Assembly (NCBI RefSeq): GCF_019160155.1
Contig: NZ_JAFNIH010000025.1
Span: 124,001 to 188,000 of the forward strand
Direction: 5' to 3'
From: Pinisolibacter aquiterrae
GTDB taxonomy: Bacteria; Pseudomonadota; Alphaproteobacteria; Rhizobiales; Ancalomicrobiaceae
DNA: 64,000 nt
Part shown: positions 7,835 to 15,873 of the stretch, piece by piece
How positions within the stretch are numbered: position 1 is the stretch's first letter
Layout of the letters: each line of letters opens with the position of its first letter
The notes under the pieces: model-generated
What the model was told of the DNA's origin: nothing
The model's input: the letters and a program-made list of their open reading frames with translations, nothing else
The model's database searches: none
Position numbers and translations under genes: made by a program

Positions 7835-9703
7835 TCACTTCGCGGGCGCGGGCGCGTCCCGCTCCGCCTCGCCGCCCACCCATTCGGGCGGACAGTTCTC
7901 GATCGTGACCTCTTCCTCGAAGTCCTCCTCGAGCGGTTCCTGTTTGCCCATCCGGGCGCATTCGACGAAGACGTTCAGTCCGCAGCTCCTGCATTCCTCG
8001 TAGTCGAACTTGCGATAGAGGGTCCTGAGCGCGTCGGTCTTGGAGGTGAAGACGTTGGCCCGGCCGATCTCGTCGAGGTGCCCGCCCTTCTCCAGGATGT
8101 CCCAGACCCGCTCCTTCACCCGGATCAGATAGAGCCCGCCGCCGCGCGCCCGCCACCGCCGCGCCGCCTGGACCAGCGCCTCGGCGCCGGCGAGATCGAC
8201 GAAGTTGACGCCACTCATGACGATGGCGAGATGACGCCGGTTCGGGCTCTCCGCCTCGAAGCGCCTGAGCTTGTCCTGAAACGCCGCCACCGCGCCGAAG
8301 AACAGCGATCCGTCGATGCGGATGATGCGCAGCTGGCGACATTCGGGAAGGGTCGGACCGGGATTGGTGAACTTGCGGCCGCCGCTCATCGGATCGGGCA
8401 CGCGCGGGAGGATCTGCGGCTTCGACGTGCGATAGAGATAGACGATCAGCGACAGCACCACGCCGACAAGGATCGCCGCCTGGATGTGCACGAAGAGCGC
8501 CGTGAAGATGGTGATCGCCATCACCGCGCGTTCGGAATGGGCCGAGCGCAAGATCTGGGCGATGCGCTTGCGATCGATCAGGCTCCAGCCGACCAGCACC
8601 AGCGTCGCCGCCATCGCCGCATGCGGCAGCCACGCCGCGAGCGGCGCGGCGAAGACCAGGATGCCGGCCAGCAGCACCCCGGCCGAAAGGGCCGAGAGCG
8701 GTGTGCGGGCACCCGCGTCGTAATTGAGCGCCGAGCGATTGAAGGAGCCCGAGACGACGTAGCCGGAGAAGAAACTGCCGATCCCGTTGGCGAGCCCCTG
8801 GCCGATGAACTCCTGGTTCGCGTCGACGTGCTGACCGCAACGCAACGCCAGCGCCCGCGAGATCGACACCACCTCGTTGGAGGCGGAGACCGCGACCGCG
8901 AAGGCCGTCGGCAGCAGCATGCGCCAGGTCGCCGGGTCGAAATCCGGCATCGACAGCGGCGGCAGATGCGCCGGCAGCGCCCCGACGGTCGAGACCGACC
9001 CGGGCATCCAACGATCGACCAGCGCGCCCGCGAGCCCGCCCGCGAGGATCGCCACGATCATGTAGGGGATGCGCGGCGTCCAGATCCGCACCGCGATCGC
9101 GGTCAGAAGGGTCGCCATCGCGACGGCGAAGGTCGGCCAGGCGATCTGATCGAGCCCGAAGACGAAATCCCGCAGGATCTCCAGGAATTCGGCGTCCTTG
9201 GAGACGGGGATCCCGAGGAACCCCTTGACCTGATGGGCGATGATCAGGATGCCGACGCCGGTCGTGTAACCGACGACGACCGAATGGGAGATGAAGTTGA
9301 CGATCGCCCCGAGCTTGAAGACGCCGAGGCTGAGTTCGATCACCCCGACCATCAGCGCGAGCGTCAGCGCGAGTTCGACGTAGCGCTCCGACCCCGGCGT
9401 GGCGAAGGCCGAGAGCGAGGTGAAGAGCACCAGCGAGGCGGTGGTCGAGGGACCGGCGACGAGATGCCACGACGAGCCGAACAGCGCCGCGATGATCGTC
9501 GGGACGATGCCGGCATAGAGCCCGTATTCCGGCGGCATGCCGGCGATGGTGGCGAAGGCGACGCCCTGCGGCAGCACCACGACCGCCCCGGTCAGGCCGG
9601 CGATCAGGTCGGCTCGGATCGAGGCGCGGTCGCTCATCCGCATCCAGCCGAGGAACGGCAGGAGCGCGGGCAAGACGGCACTGATGCGAGCGGACGCGGC
9701 CAA
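7835..9703 (-). CDS. SulP-family anion transporter with STAS domain and Cys-rich tail
   Basis: About 622 aa. SulP membrane domain (about residues 25-410, with VVLPQGVAFATIAGMPPEYGLY), then a cytoplasmic STAS domain (about 455-560; IVMSGVNFVDLAGAEAL). A C-terminal extension of about 60 residues contains CRSCGLNVFVEC followed by an acidic run and another Cys. SulP proteins move sulfate, bicarbonate or other anions. Lying between sqr and soeABC on the same strand, it could export sulfate or sulfite made by sulfur oxidation, or import bicarbonate; this is inference. The TTG at 9703 has GAGGAGGG 8 bases upstream; the alternatives are ATGs at 9643 and 9637, which would cut into the conserved LPFLGW segment. 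Confidence 0.85.
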   Translation of the reverse strand: MAASARISAVLPALLPFLGWMRMSDRASIRADLIAGLTGAVVVLPQGVAFATIAGMPPEYGLYAGIVPTIIAALFGSSWHLVAGPSTTASLVLFTSLSAFATPGSERYVELALTLALMVGVIELSLGVFKLGAIVNFISHSVVVGYTTGVGILIIAHQVKGFLGIPVSKDAEFLEILRDFVFGLDQIAWPTFAVAMATLLTAIAVRIWTPRIPYMIVAILAGGLAGALVDRWMPGSVSTVGALPAHLPPLSMPDFDPATWRMLLPTAFAVAVSASNEVVSISRALALRCGQHVDANQEFIGQGLANGIGSFFSGYVVSGSFNRSALNYDAGARTPLSALSAGVLLAGILVFAAPLAAWLPHAAMAATLVLVGWSLIDRKRIAQILRSAHSERAVMAITIFTALFVHIQAAILVGVVLSLIVYLYRTSKPQILPRVPDPMSGGRKFTNPGPTLPECRQLRIIRIDGSLFFGAVAAFQDKLRRFEAESPNRRHLAIVMSGVNFVDLAGAEALVQAARRWRARGGGLYLIRVKERVWDILEKGGHLDEIGRANVFTSKTDALRTLYRKFDYEECRSCGLNVFVECARMGKQEPLEEDFEEEVTIENCPPEWVGGEAERDAPAPAK

Positions 9704-9977
9704 GGCGCGGTCCCTCCTCGTTGTCGGTTTCCTCGAGACGTCGTTCGCGGGCCCCTGTTCGGGCTCCGCTCTCGCCCCTCGTCTGTCGGAGGGGTCGGTC
9801 GTCCTGATCGCCGGGCGGAAAGGCCCGGCGACCCGTTTCGGGTACGACCTTTCGCTCCTCGATCCCCGCGAGGAGGACGAGACGGGCGGTCGCGAAGGGG
9901 GAGGACGACGCCGGGGACCCGGCGCCGTCGATGCGTCATGCCGTCGGGCATTGAAAATGACCGACGGTATTCCCGAC

Positions 9978-10016
9978 GCGAACTTCTCATGCCTCTGATG
10001 CAGATGAGAAATTCGC
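9978..10016. promoter_or_regulatory. inverted repeat upstream of sulP
   Basis: Arms GCGAACTTCTCAT (9978-9990) and ATGAGAAATTCGC (10004-10016) match at 12 of 13 positions around a 13-base centre. It lies in the 357-base gap between sulP and sqr, about 275 bases before the sulP start. It could be a dimeric protein site or a hairpin. The rest of this gap (9704-9977) shows no gene that I can support. Confidence 0.4.
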
Positions 10017-10024
10017 GCTTCTTC

Positions 10025-10056
10025 AAAGGCCGGGTGCGTCCGCACCCTCGGCCTTT
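10025..10056 (-). terminator. hairpin after sqr
   Basis: AAAGGCCGGGTGC and GCACCCTCGGCCTTT form a long GC-rich stem with one bulged base and a GTCC loop, just 4 bases past the sqr stop. The 5' arm begins with AAA and the 3' arm ends with TTT, so it can serve as a factor-independent terminator without a long external U tract. Confidence 0.6.
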
Positions 10057-10060
10057 GGCA

Positions 10061-11338
10061 TCAGGTGCTCTTCTTCAGCTTGCCGATGCCGAGGAAGTCG
10101 AGCATCGCCTTCTCGTAGAAGGGCTCGCTCTCGCCGCGACGCATCTTGCGGATGAAGTACTTCTCGAAGCCGATCTTCGCCGCATGCACCCACTTGCCCG
10201 ACGACGACCAGTTGACGTTGCGCGGCGGGATCTGCGGCTGGGCGACGAAGGCGATGCCCGAGTCGCCGAAGTCGGCGAGGCAGACCGCGTTCCAGGTCGC
10301 CTCGTGGGTCGAGACGCCGCCGCGCAGGATCTGCCCGATGTTCTGCGCCGTGGCGGTGACCATCGACTCGATCATGAAGCCGGTCTTGGGCACGCCACAG
10401 GGCACGGGCGACGGCCCCATCGGCGGGATGGCGACGCAGACGCCGACCGAGAAGATGTTGCGATGGGTCGGGTTGCACTGGTGCTTGTCGACCAGGATGA
10501 AGCCGCGCGGATTGACGAGACCCTCGACGCCGCGCACCGCCTCGATGCCGCGGAAGGCCGGCAGCATCATCGCGAAACCGAACGGCATCTCCTTCTCGGC
10601 CTTGACCGAACCGTCGTCGGCGATCTCCTCGACCGTCATCTTGCCCGCTTCGACCTTCTTCACCCGCGAAGAGGTCATCCACTTGATGTGCTTGCCGCGC
10701 ATCTCGCTCTCGAGCAGACCCTTGGTGTCGCCGACGCCGTCGAGGCCGAGGTGGCCGATATAGGGCTCGGCGGTGACGAAGGTCATCGGCACCTTGTCGC
10801 GGATCTTGCGGCGGCGAAGCTCCGTCTCGACGATGAAGAGGAACTCGTAGGCCGGGCCGAAGCAGGAAGCGCCCTGCGCCGCGCCGATGATGATCGGTTG
10901 CGGATTCTTGCAGAACTCCTCGAAGGCCTCGGCCGCCTTCTCGGCGTGATCGATGTGGCAGATCGACTGGGTGTGACCTTCGGGACCGAAGCCCTCGATC
11001 TCGTCGAAGGCCAGTTCCGGGCCGGTGGCGATGATCAGGAAGTCGTAGTCGATGAAAGAGCCGTCGGCGAGCTCGACCTTGTTTTCGGTCGGCATCACCT
11101 TCTTGGCCGGCGTCGCGCGGAAACCGATGCCGCGCTTGGCGAAGGTCGGCGCCAGATCGATCTGGATGTCCTCGCGCTGGCGCCACTTGACGGCGATCCA
11201 CGGATTCGACGGGACGAAATGATATTTCGGATCCTTGGTGATGACGGTCAGCTTGTCCTCCGGACGCAGCTGATCCTTCATCTCGTAGGCCATGACGACG
11301 CCGCCGAGACCGGCGCCCATTACGACGATGTGAGCCAT
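10061..11338 (-). CDS. sqr: sulfide:quinone oxidoreductase
   Basis: 425 aa FAD-dependent disulfide-reductase-fold enzyme. It begins with the dinucleotide motif VVMGAGLGGVVMAYE. The three redox cysteines fall at Cys127 (SICHID), Cys159 (GASCFGP) and Cys353 (NAVCLAD), the same numbering as the Rhodobacter capsulatus enzyme; Cys314 (PVPCGVP) is a further Cys. It oxidises sulfide to polysulfide or persulfide at the periplasmic membrane face and reduces quinone. No signal peptide is seen, as usual for this family. The ATG at 11338 has AGGAGGGT upstream. An AT-rich operator-like site lies 129 bases upstream. Confidence 0.95.
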   Translation of the reverse strand: MAHIVVMGAGLGGVVMAYEMKDQLRPEDKLTVITKDPKYHFVPSNPWIAVKWRQREDIQIDLAPTFAKRGIGFRATPAKKVMPTENKVELADGSFIDYDFLIIATGPELAFDEIEGFGPEGHTQSICHIDHAEKAAEAFEEFCKNPQPIIIGAAQGASCFGPAYEFLFIVETELRRRKIRDKVPMTFVTAEPYIGHLGLDGVGDTKGLLESEMRGKHIKWMTSSRVKKVEAGKMTVEEIADDGSVKAEKEMPFGFAMMLPAFRGIEAVRGVEGLVNPRGFILVDKHQCNPTHRNIFSVGVCVAIPPMGPSPVPCGVPKTGFMIESMVTATAQNIGQILRGGVSTHEATWNAVCLADFGDSGIAFVAQPQIPPRNVNWSSSGKWVHAAKIGFEKYFIRKMRRGESEPFYEKAMLDFLGIGKLKKST

Positions 11339-11466
11339 CGAACCCTCCTGATCACGCCCGCCGCGAAGTCCTGGGACCCTCTTCGAGGCGGTCTGTTTCT
11401 TCGGTCGTGCCTCCACCGATCACCCCCCGGTGAGACGGCCCGGACGAGGACACCACCATTATGTCC

Positions 11467-11482
11467 TTCATAATATTCTCAT
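11467..11482. promoter_or_regulatory. SqrR/BigR-like operator candidate, sqr promoter
   Basis: TTCATAATATTCTCAT matches the 16-bp element found in other promoters of this window (NTTM-TGATATTC-NAAT). It partly overlaps a separate inverted repeat ATTATG-TCCTT-CATAAT (11458-11474). On the minus strand it contains TATTAT, which can act as a -10 box for sqr. In Rhodobacter, sqr is controlled by the persulfide-sensing repressor SqrR, whose site is ATTC-N8-GAAT. Confidence 0.5.
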
Positions 11483-11576
11483 GTTTCGACCCGCGCCATG
11501 TCACGGGTCAAAAATTTCACCCGGTATCGACCTTTCTTTCGGTGAAGATCGCCGGGGTCTCGGGTGGGGTCGAGGA

Positions 11577-11897
11577 TCATCCCGTACTCCAGACACGGGG
11601 GCGCTTCATCCCGGCGATCCGGCACGCCTGACCCGGATAGCCGTAGGGAAAGAGCTCGAACAGGCGATTGCGGGGCGCGCCTCGGGTCTCCGCGAGGTGG
11701 CGCATGACGTGGCGGGCGTCGGGGGAGACGCCGTGTTCCTCGCGCTCCGCCCGCATGAAGCGCACGACGTCCCAATGTTCCTCGGTCATGGTGACGCCGA
11801 GGGCGGCGGCCGTCTCGAGCGCGAAGGTCTCGTCCCAGTCGTCGGGGTCGAGCAGATAGCCGTCGGCGTCGGTGGCGGGGCGGGCTCGTCGGGTCAC
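11577..11897 (-). CDS. DsrC/TusE-family protein lacking the penultimate cysteine
   Basis: 106 aa DsrC-like protein (LLDPDDWDE, TEEHWDVVRFMR, LFELFPYG, QACRIAG). True DsrC has CysB and, 11 residues later, the penultimate CysA. Here Cys92 is the CysB equivalent, but position 103 is Trp and the C-terminus reads VWSTG. It therefore cannot form the intramolecular disulfide used by DsrC with DsrMKJOP, and unlike TusE it keeps CysB rather than CysA. The GTG at 11897 overlaps the dsrN stop in GTGA, so it is coupled to the dsr operon. A regulatory, adaptor or alternative sulfur-carrier role is conceivable. Confidence 0.85.
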   Translation of the reverse strand: MTRRARPATDADGYLLDPDDWDETFALETAAALGVTMTEEHWDVVRFMRAEREEHGVSPDARHVMRHLAETRGAPRNRLFELFPYGYPGQACRIAGMKRPRVWSTG

Positions 11898-13408
11898 CGC
11901 AGGCCTCCGAACGCCATCGCCTCGCCGACCGCGCCGAGATCGCCGCGCCGCCCTACCGGCGCCGGCGCCGCCCCGGCGATCCGCTCGCCGCGCCCCTCGC
12001 GCCGCGCCGCGCGATGCGTCTCGACGAAGGCGACGAAGCGCCGTGCCCAATCGAGGCGCGAGGTGTCGCGCAGATGGGTGAAACTCGCCACCGTATTGGC
12101 GATCACCACGCCGTCGTCGCGGCCGGTGATGCCGTCGCCGCGCAACACCTTCCAGGCGTAGGCGAGGTCCGGGGCGAGGTTCTCGAGCCGGGCGTAGTGG
12201 AACTCGTGCGCCCGCACGCGGCGCGGCCCGGCCGCCTCGGGCGTGGCGCCGCCGCGCGGCCACGGCATCGCGGTGGTCTCCTCGAGCACGACGAGGCCAC
12301 GACCCTGCGGACGTTCGTGGACGACCGCGTCGCCCGGCACCAGACCGACCATGTCGCCCTCGACGCCGTTCCAGACGATCTTGCGCGAGAGATACATCAG
12401 CCCGCCGCACTCGGCGTAGATCGGCAGGCCCGCCCTGCCCTTCTCGGCGATGTCGGCCCTGAGGCTCGCATTGGCCTCGAGCGCCGCGACGTGGCTCTCC
12501 GGGAAGCCGCCGCCGATGAAGAGACCGTCGGCCGGCGGCAGACGCTTCGCCTCGAGGGTCGAGAAGAACTCGAGCCGCGCCCCGGCCCGCTCCAGCGCCT
12601 CGAGATCGTCCTGGTAGTAGAAGCAGAAGGCGCCGTCGCGGGCGACCGCGATGGTCGGCGCGCCCGGGGGCAGCGACGCCTTGCCACCGCGCACCACGAT
12701 CGGGCGGGCCCGATCGGGGGTCGGCGCCCGGCTCTCGGCGAGCGCCTCGATCCGGGCGAGGTCGACACCGCCGGCGACGGTCTCGGCGAGATGGGAGACG
12801 ACGCGCTCGACGTCGTCGGTCTCCTGCGGCGTGGTCAGCCCGAGGTGACGCTCCTCGACCACCAGATCGGCGCGCCGGCCGATGGTGCCGAGCACCGGCA
12901 CGTCGGTGTAGCGTTCGATCGCGGCGATCAGCTTCGCTTCCTGGCGCGCGGTCGCGACGCGGTTCACCACCACGCCGCCGATGTCGACTTGGCTGTCGAA
13001 CATCCGATAGCCCATCAGGAGCGGCGCGATGCCGCGCGTCATGCCGGAGGCGTCGAGCACCAGCACGACCGGCGCCTTCAGGAGCTTGGCGAGCGCGGCG
13101 GTCGAATCCGCCCCTTCCAGATCGACCCCGTCGTGCAGACCCTTGTTGCCCTCGATCAGGGCGAGATCGAGCCCCGCCTCGCGCGCCGCCACCTGCGCGG
13201 CGATCTCGTCGGGCGTCTGGGTGTTGAAGTCGAGATTGTAGCTCGGTCGGCCCGACGCGCGGCGATGCCACAGCGGATCGATGTAGTCCGGCCCCTTCTT
13301 GAAGCACTGGACGCGCCGGCCGATGCGGGCGAGCGCGGCGGCGAGGCCGATCGTGAAAGTGGTCTTGCCGGACGACTTGTGGGCGGCGGAGACGACGAGA
13401 CGCGGCAT
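11894..13408 (-). CDS. dsrN: DsrN, siroheme amidase (CobB/CbiA-like)
   Basis: 504 aa glutamine-dependent amidotransferase of the cobyrinate a,c-diamide synthase family. The N-terminal P-loop domain shows HKSSGKTTF. The C-terminal class I glutaminase domain contains YAECGGLMYLS with the nucleophilic Cys. In sulfur oxidisers DsrN amidates siroheme to the siro(heme)amide used by DsrAB. It sits in the canonical place after dsrP, with 3 bases between the genes. A role in cobalamin synthesis is less likely, as no cob genes are near. Confidence 0.9.
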   Translation of the reverse strand: MPRLVVSAAHKSSGKTTFTIGLAAALARIGRRVQCFKKGPDYIDPLWHRRASGRPSYNLDFNTQTPDEIAAQVAAREAGLDLALIEGNKGLHDGVDLEGADSTAALAKLLKAPVVLVLDASGMTRGIAPLLMGYRMFDSQVDIGGVVVNRVATARQEAKLIAAIERYTDVPVLGTIGRRADLVVEERHLGLTTPQETDDVERVVSHLAETVAGGVDLARIEALAESRAPTPDRARPIVVRGGKASLPPGAPTIAVARDGAFCFYYQDDLEALERAGARLEFFSTLEAKRLPPADGLFIGGGFPESHVAALEANASLRADIAEKGRAGLPIYAECGGLMYLSRKIVWNGVEGDMVGLVPGDAVVHERPQGRGLVVLEETTAMPWPRGGATPEAAGPRRVRAHEFHYARLENLAPDLAYAWKVLRGDGITGRDDGVVIANTVASFTHLRDTSRLDWARRFVAFVETHRAARREGRGERIAGAAPAPVGRRGDLGAVGEAMAFGGLR

Positions 13409-13411
13409 GGT

Positions 13412-14584
13412 TCAGGCCTCCTCGTGCGGCAGCAGCCGGAAGAGCCGGAGCGCGATCATGGTCAAGAGCAGCGCCACCGCGACGCCGCCGAGGCCGAGAC
13501 CGAATTCCGGCAGGCTCGGGACATAGGTCGCCACCACGCCGTCGCCGAAGCTCGAGGAGACCTCGAATCCGGGGAAGAGACGCATCGGGAAGACCTGTCC
13601 ACCGATCAGGATCACCCACAGCTGGGCGAAGCCGCCGAGGATCACCAGGGCGCTGGCGAGCGCCACCCGGCCGCGCGTCACTTCGGTGCGGTTGTAGAGC
13701 ATGGCCATCGGCGCGATCAGGCCGAGCGCCACCGCGCCGATCCAGAAGACGCCCGTGTAGAGCCCGCCGTGAAGCAGGATCCAGGCCTCGAACTCGACCC
13801 GCTCCGGCGAGAAGATCGCCGTGAAGTGGTAGACGCCGGTGAAATAGAGCACCGAGCCGACGAAGATCACCAGAAGACGCGCCAGCCGATCGAGCAGCAG
13901 GTCGGCGAGGCGGCGGTCGGAGGCGTCGTCGATGGCGATGCGGATCAGCAGGAACACCGCCAGGCCATACGCCAGAGACATGGCGATGAATTCCGGCGCC
14001 AGCACCGCGGTGCCGTAGCCCGAGCGCGCCACCAGGAAGCCGAAGATCGAGCCGGTGCCGGTGGTCAGGATCAGACGCCACAGAAAGGCGAGGAGCCCGA
14101 CCGGCTTGACGAACCTCTCCCAGCGCCGCGTCATCTGCACCACCAGATAGGCGCCGACGATGCCGACGAAGCCGGAATAGAGCAGCACGTTCCAGGCGAA
14201 GATCGATCGGAAGTTGTAGTTGGTCATCGCCACCGTCAGCCGATCGGGACGGCCGAGATCGAGCACCAGCACCGAAAGGCCGCCGACCAGGAAGGTGATC
14301 GCCAGCACCGACGACAGGCGCGCCTTGGGCTTGTAGCCCATCTCGCCGAAGACCGAGCCGAGCGAGGCGATGTTGAGCACGCCCGACGCGACCAGGATCA
14401 GGAAGATCGCGAAGACGTGAGGCAGCCCCCACACGACCGAGTTGTTCATGCCGGAGACGACGTGGCCGTTGATCTCCATGTAGAGCGCGGAGGCGGCGCC
14501 GATGCCGAGGACGCCGAGCAGCGCCACGAAGGCCGTGCCGAACCAGCGCCCACCCTTGCATTCGGTATAGGTGATGTGGGTCAT
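13412..14584 (-). CDS. dsrP: DsrP, NrfD-family membrane subunit
   Basis: 390 aa integral membrane protein with about ten hydrophobic helices, from the NrfD/PsrC family. In DsrMKJOP it exchanges electrons between the quinone pool and the periplasmic DsrO/DsrJ subunits. The family element LVLDLGRPDR is present. It starts 11 bases after dsrO and ends 3 bases before dsrN, so it is part of one transcription unit. Length and position match dsrP of other sulfur oxidisers. Confidence 0.93.
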   Translation of the reverse strand: MTHITYTECKGGRWFGTAFVALLGVLGIGAASALYMEINGHVVSGMNNSVVWGLPHVFAIFLILVASGVLNIASLGSVFGEMGYKPKARLSSVLAITFLVGGLSVLVLDLGRPDRLTVAMTNYNFRSIFAWNVLLYSGFVGIVGAYLVVQMTRRWERFVKPVGLLAFLWRLILTTGTGSIFGFLVARSGYGTAVLAPEFIAMSLAYGLAVFLLIRIAIDDASDRRLADLLLDRLARLLVIFVGSVLYFTGVYHFTAIFSPERVEFEAWILLHGGLYTGVFWIGAVALGLIAPMAMLYNRTEVTRGRVALASALVILGGFAQLWVILIGGQVFPMRLFPGFEVSSSFGDGVVATYVPSLPEFGLGLGGVAVALLLTMIALRLFRLLPHEEA

Positions 14585-14595
14585 CGTCCGTCCCC

Positions 14596-15402
14596 TCACA
14601 GATTGCGGTAGCGCACGCCCGGGTCGACGCCGAGGTCGCCACGGATCTGCTTGGTGGGAACGCTCGCCACCGCCTTGGCGATCTCGGAGCCGGGATCGTT
14701 GAGATCGCCGAAGAGCATCGCCCCGCCGGCGGTCGCGCAGGCCGAGACGCAGGCCGGCGCCTCGCCGCGATCGACCCGGTGGACGCAGAGCGTGCAGCTC
14801 TCGACCGTGCCGACGCCGCGCGGCGCCCACGGCTTCTGGTCCTCGAGCTCGTGATGGACGAAGGACCGCGCCTTGTAGGGACACGCCATCATGCAGTAGC
14901 GGCAGCCGATGCAGCGATGCTTGTCGACCAGCACGATGCCGTCCGCCCGCTTCATCGAGGCGCCGGTCGGGCAGACGTCGACGCAAGGCGGAAGGGCGCA
15001 GTGCTGGCACATCACCGGGGCCGAACGCGTCACCCCCGACTTCGGATCGCGCAGCGAGACCTTGCGGATCCACTGGCTGTCCTGCTGGTTGTCCGCCCCC
15101 CCTTCCCAACCGTTCTCGGTCTTGCAGGCGGTGACGCAGGCGGTGCAGCCGTCGGCGCATTTCGAGATGTCGATCAGGAGCCCCCAGCGCTTGGCCGGAT
15201 CGGCGCCGGCCGCCTGGGCCTCCGAGGTGCCGTAGGCGATCAGGGTCACCGTCGGGGCGAGTGTCGTCACCGCCACCGCGCCGGCCCCGCCCAGGAAGGC
15301 GCGACGGCCGGCGTCGATCGCGGTCTCGGCCGAGGGCGCGGCCGAACCGCAACCGCAACCGCCGCCGCATCCGCCGGTCTTGTCCGTGCCGCATCCGCTC
15401 AT
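14596..15402 (-). CDS. dsrO: DsrO, periplasmic iron-sulfur protein
   Basis: 268 aa. A Cys/Gly-rich N-terminus (about residues 1-22) precedes a twin-arginine signal (GRRAFLGGAGAVAV), so the folded protein is exported. Four ferredoxin-type Cys groups follow: CADGCTACVTAC; CQHCALPPCVDVCP; CIGCRYCMMACPYK; CTLCVHR with ACVSACA. These hold four [4Fe-4S] clusters linking DsrJ to DsrP. The ATG at 15402 overlaps the dsrJ stop. The run GGCGGGCGCG before the Tat motif is unusual and adds five Cys. Confidence 0.92.
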   Translation of the reverse strand: MSGCGTDKTGGCGGGCGCGSAAPSAETAIDAGRRAFLGGAGAVAVTTLAPTVTLIAYGTSEAQAAGADPAKRWGLLIDISKCADGCTACVTACKTENGWEGGADNQQDSQWIRKVSLRDPKSGVTRSAPVMCQHCALPPCVDVCPTGASMKRADGIVLVDKHRCIGCRYCMMACPYKARSFVHHELEDQKPWAPRGVGTVESCTLCVHRVDRGEAPACVSACATAGGAMLFGDLNDPGSEIAKAVASVPTKQIRGDLGVDPGVRYRNL

Positions 15403-15872
15403 GGTCTGGTCTCCCGGGCAAAGGCCGCGAGGGCCGCGAGGTCGGCGCTCGAGGCGGCGTGCGCCGCCTCGGCCGTCTTCTCGGTCAAGGGACGCGAGGC
15501 GTGGCACTCGAAACAGTCGACCTTGACCGCCGCGTAGTCGTGACAGGCGCGGCAGAAGTGCTGCGGCGACTTGATCGAGACGAAGGCGCCCGAGGCGTCC
15601 TTGACCGCATGGCAGGTGATGCAGGCGGTGAGGCCCTCGGCGGTCTTGCGGTCGCCCTCGCGCACCGTGACGTCCCGGGTGTGCTTCAGCATGGTCATGT
15701 GCGACCGCCGCATCACCTCCGGCGGCGCCACGCATTGGCCTTCCGCCTTGGGGATCGCGGGGGCCGCGACCGCGCTTTCGATCGCCGAGCCCGTCGCCGC
15801 CCCGACGAGGCCGCCCGTGAACAGCGTCGCCAGGAACAACAGGAGCGTGGCGAGGTTGGAGCGACGCGTCAT
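15399..15872 (-). CDS. dsrJ: DsrJ, triheme cytochrome c
   Basis: 157 aa. One N-terminal hydrophobic segment (about residues 7-27) acts as an uncleaved signal anchor. Three CxxCH sites follow: CITCH, CRACH and CFECH. The extra Cys in EGQCVAPPEVM corresponds to the Cys proposed as an unusual heme ligand in DsrJ. It faces the periplasm as part of DsrMKJOP. It overlaps dsrO by 4 bases and follows dsrL with 1 base between them. Confidence 0.93.
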   Translation of the reverse strand: MTRRSNLATLLLFLATLFTGGLVGAATGSAIESAVAAPAIPKAEGQCVAPPEVMRRSHMTMLKHTRDVTVREGDRKTAEGLTACITCHAVKDASGAFVSIKSPQHFCRACHDYAAVKVDCFECHASRPLTEKTAEAAHAASSADLAALAAFARETRP

Positions 15873-15873
15873 G

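Noticed and set aside
8078-11473. Very long plus-strand open frame (1131 codons)
   Set aside because: It is the antisense shadow of sulP and sqr: composition is Arg/Asp/His-rich, no domain is recognisable, and the minus-strand genes are certain.
12014-14611. 865-codon plus-strand open frame
   Set aside because: Antisense of dsrN and dsrP; GC-rich codon bias keeps the opposite frame open.
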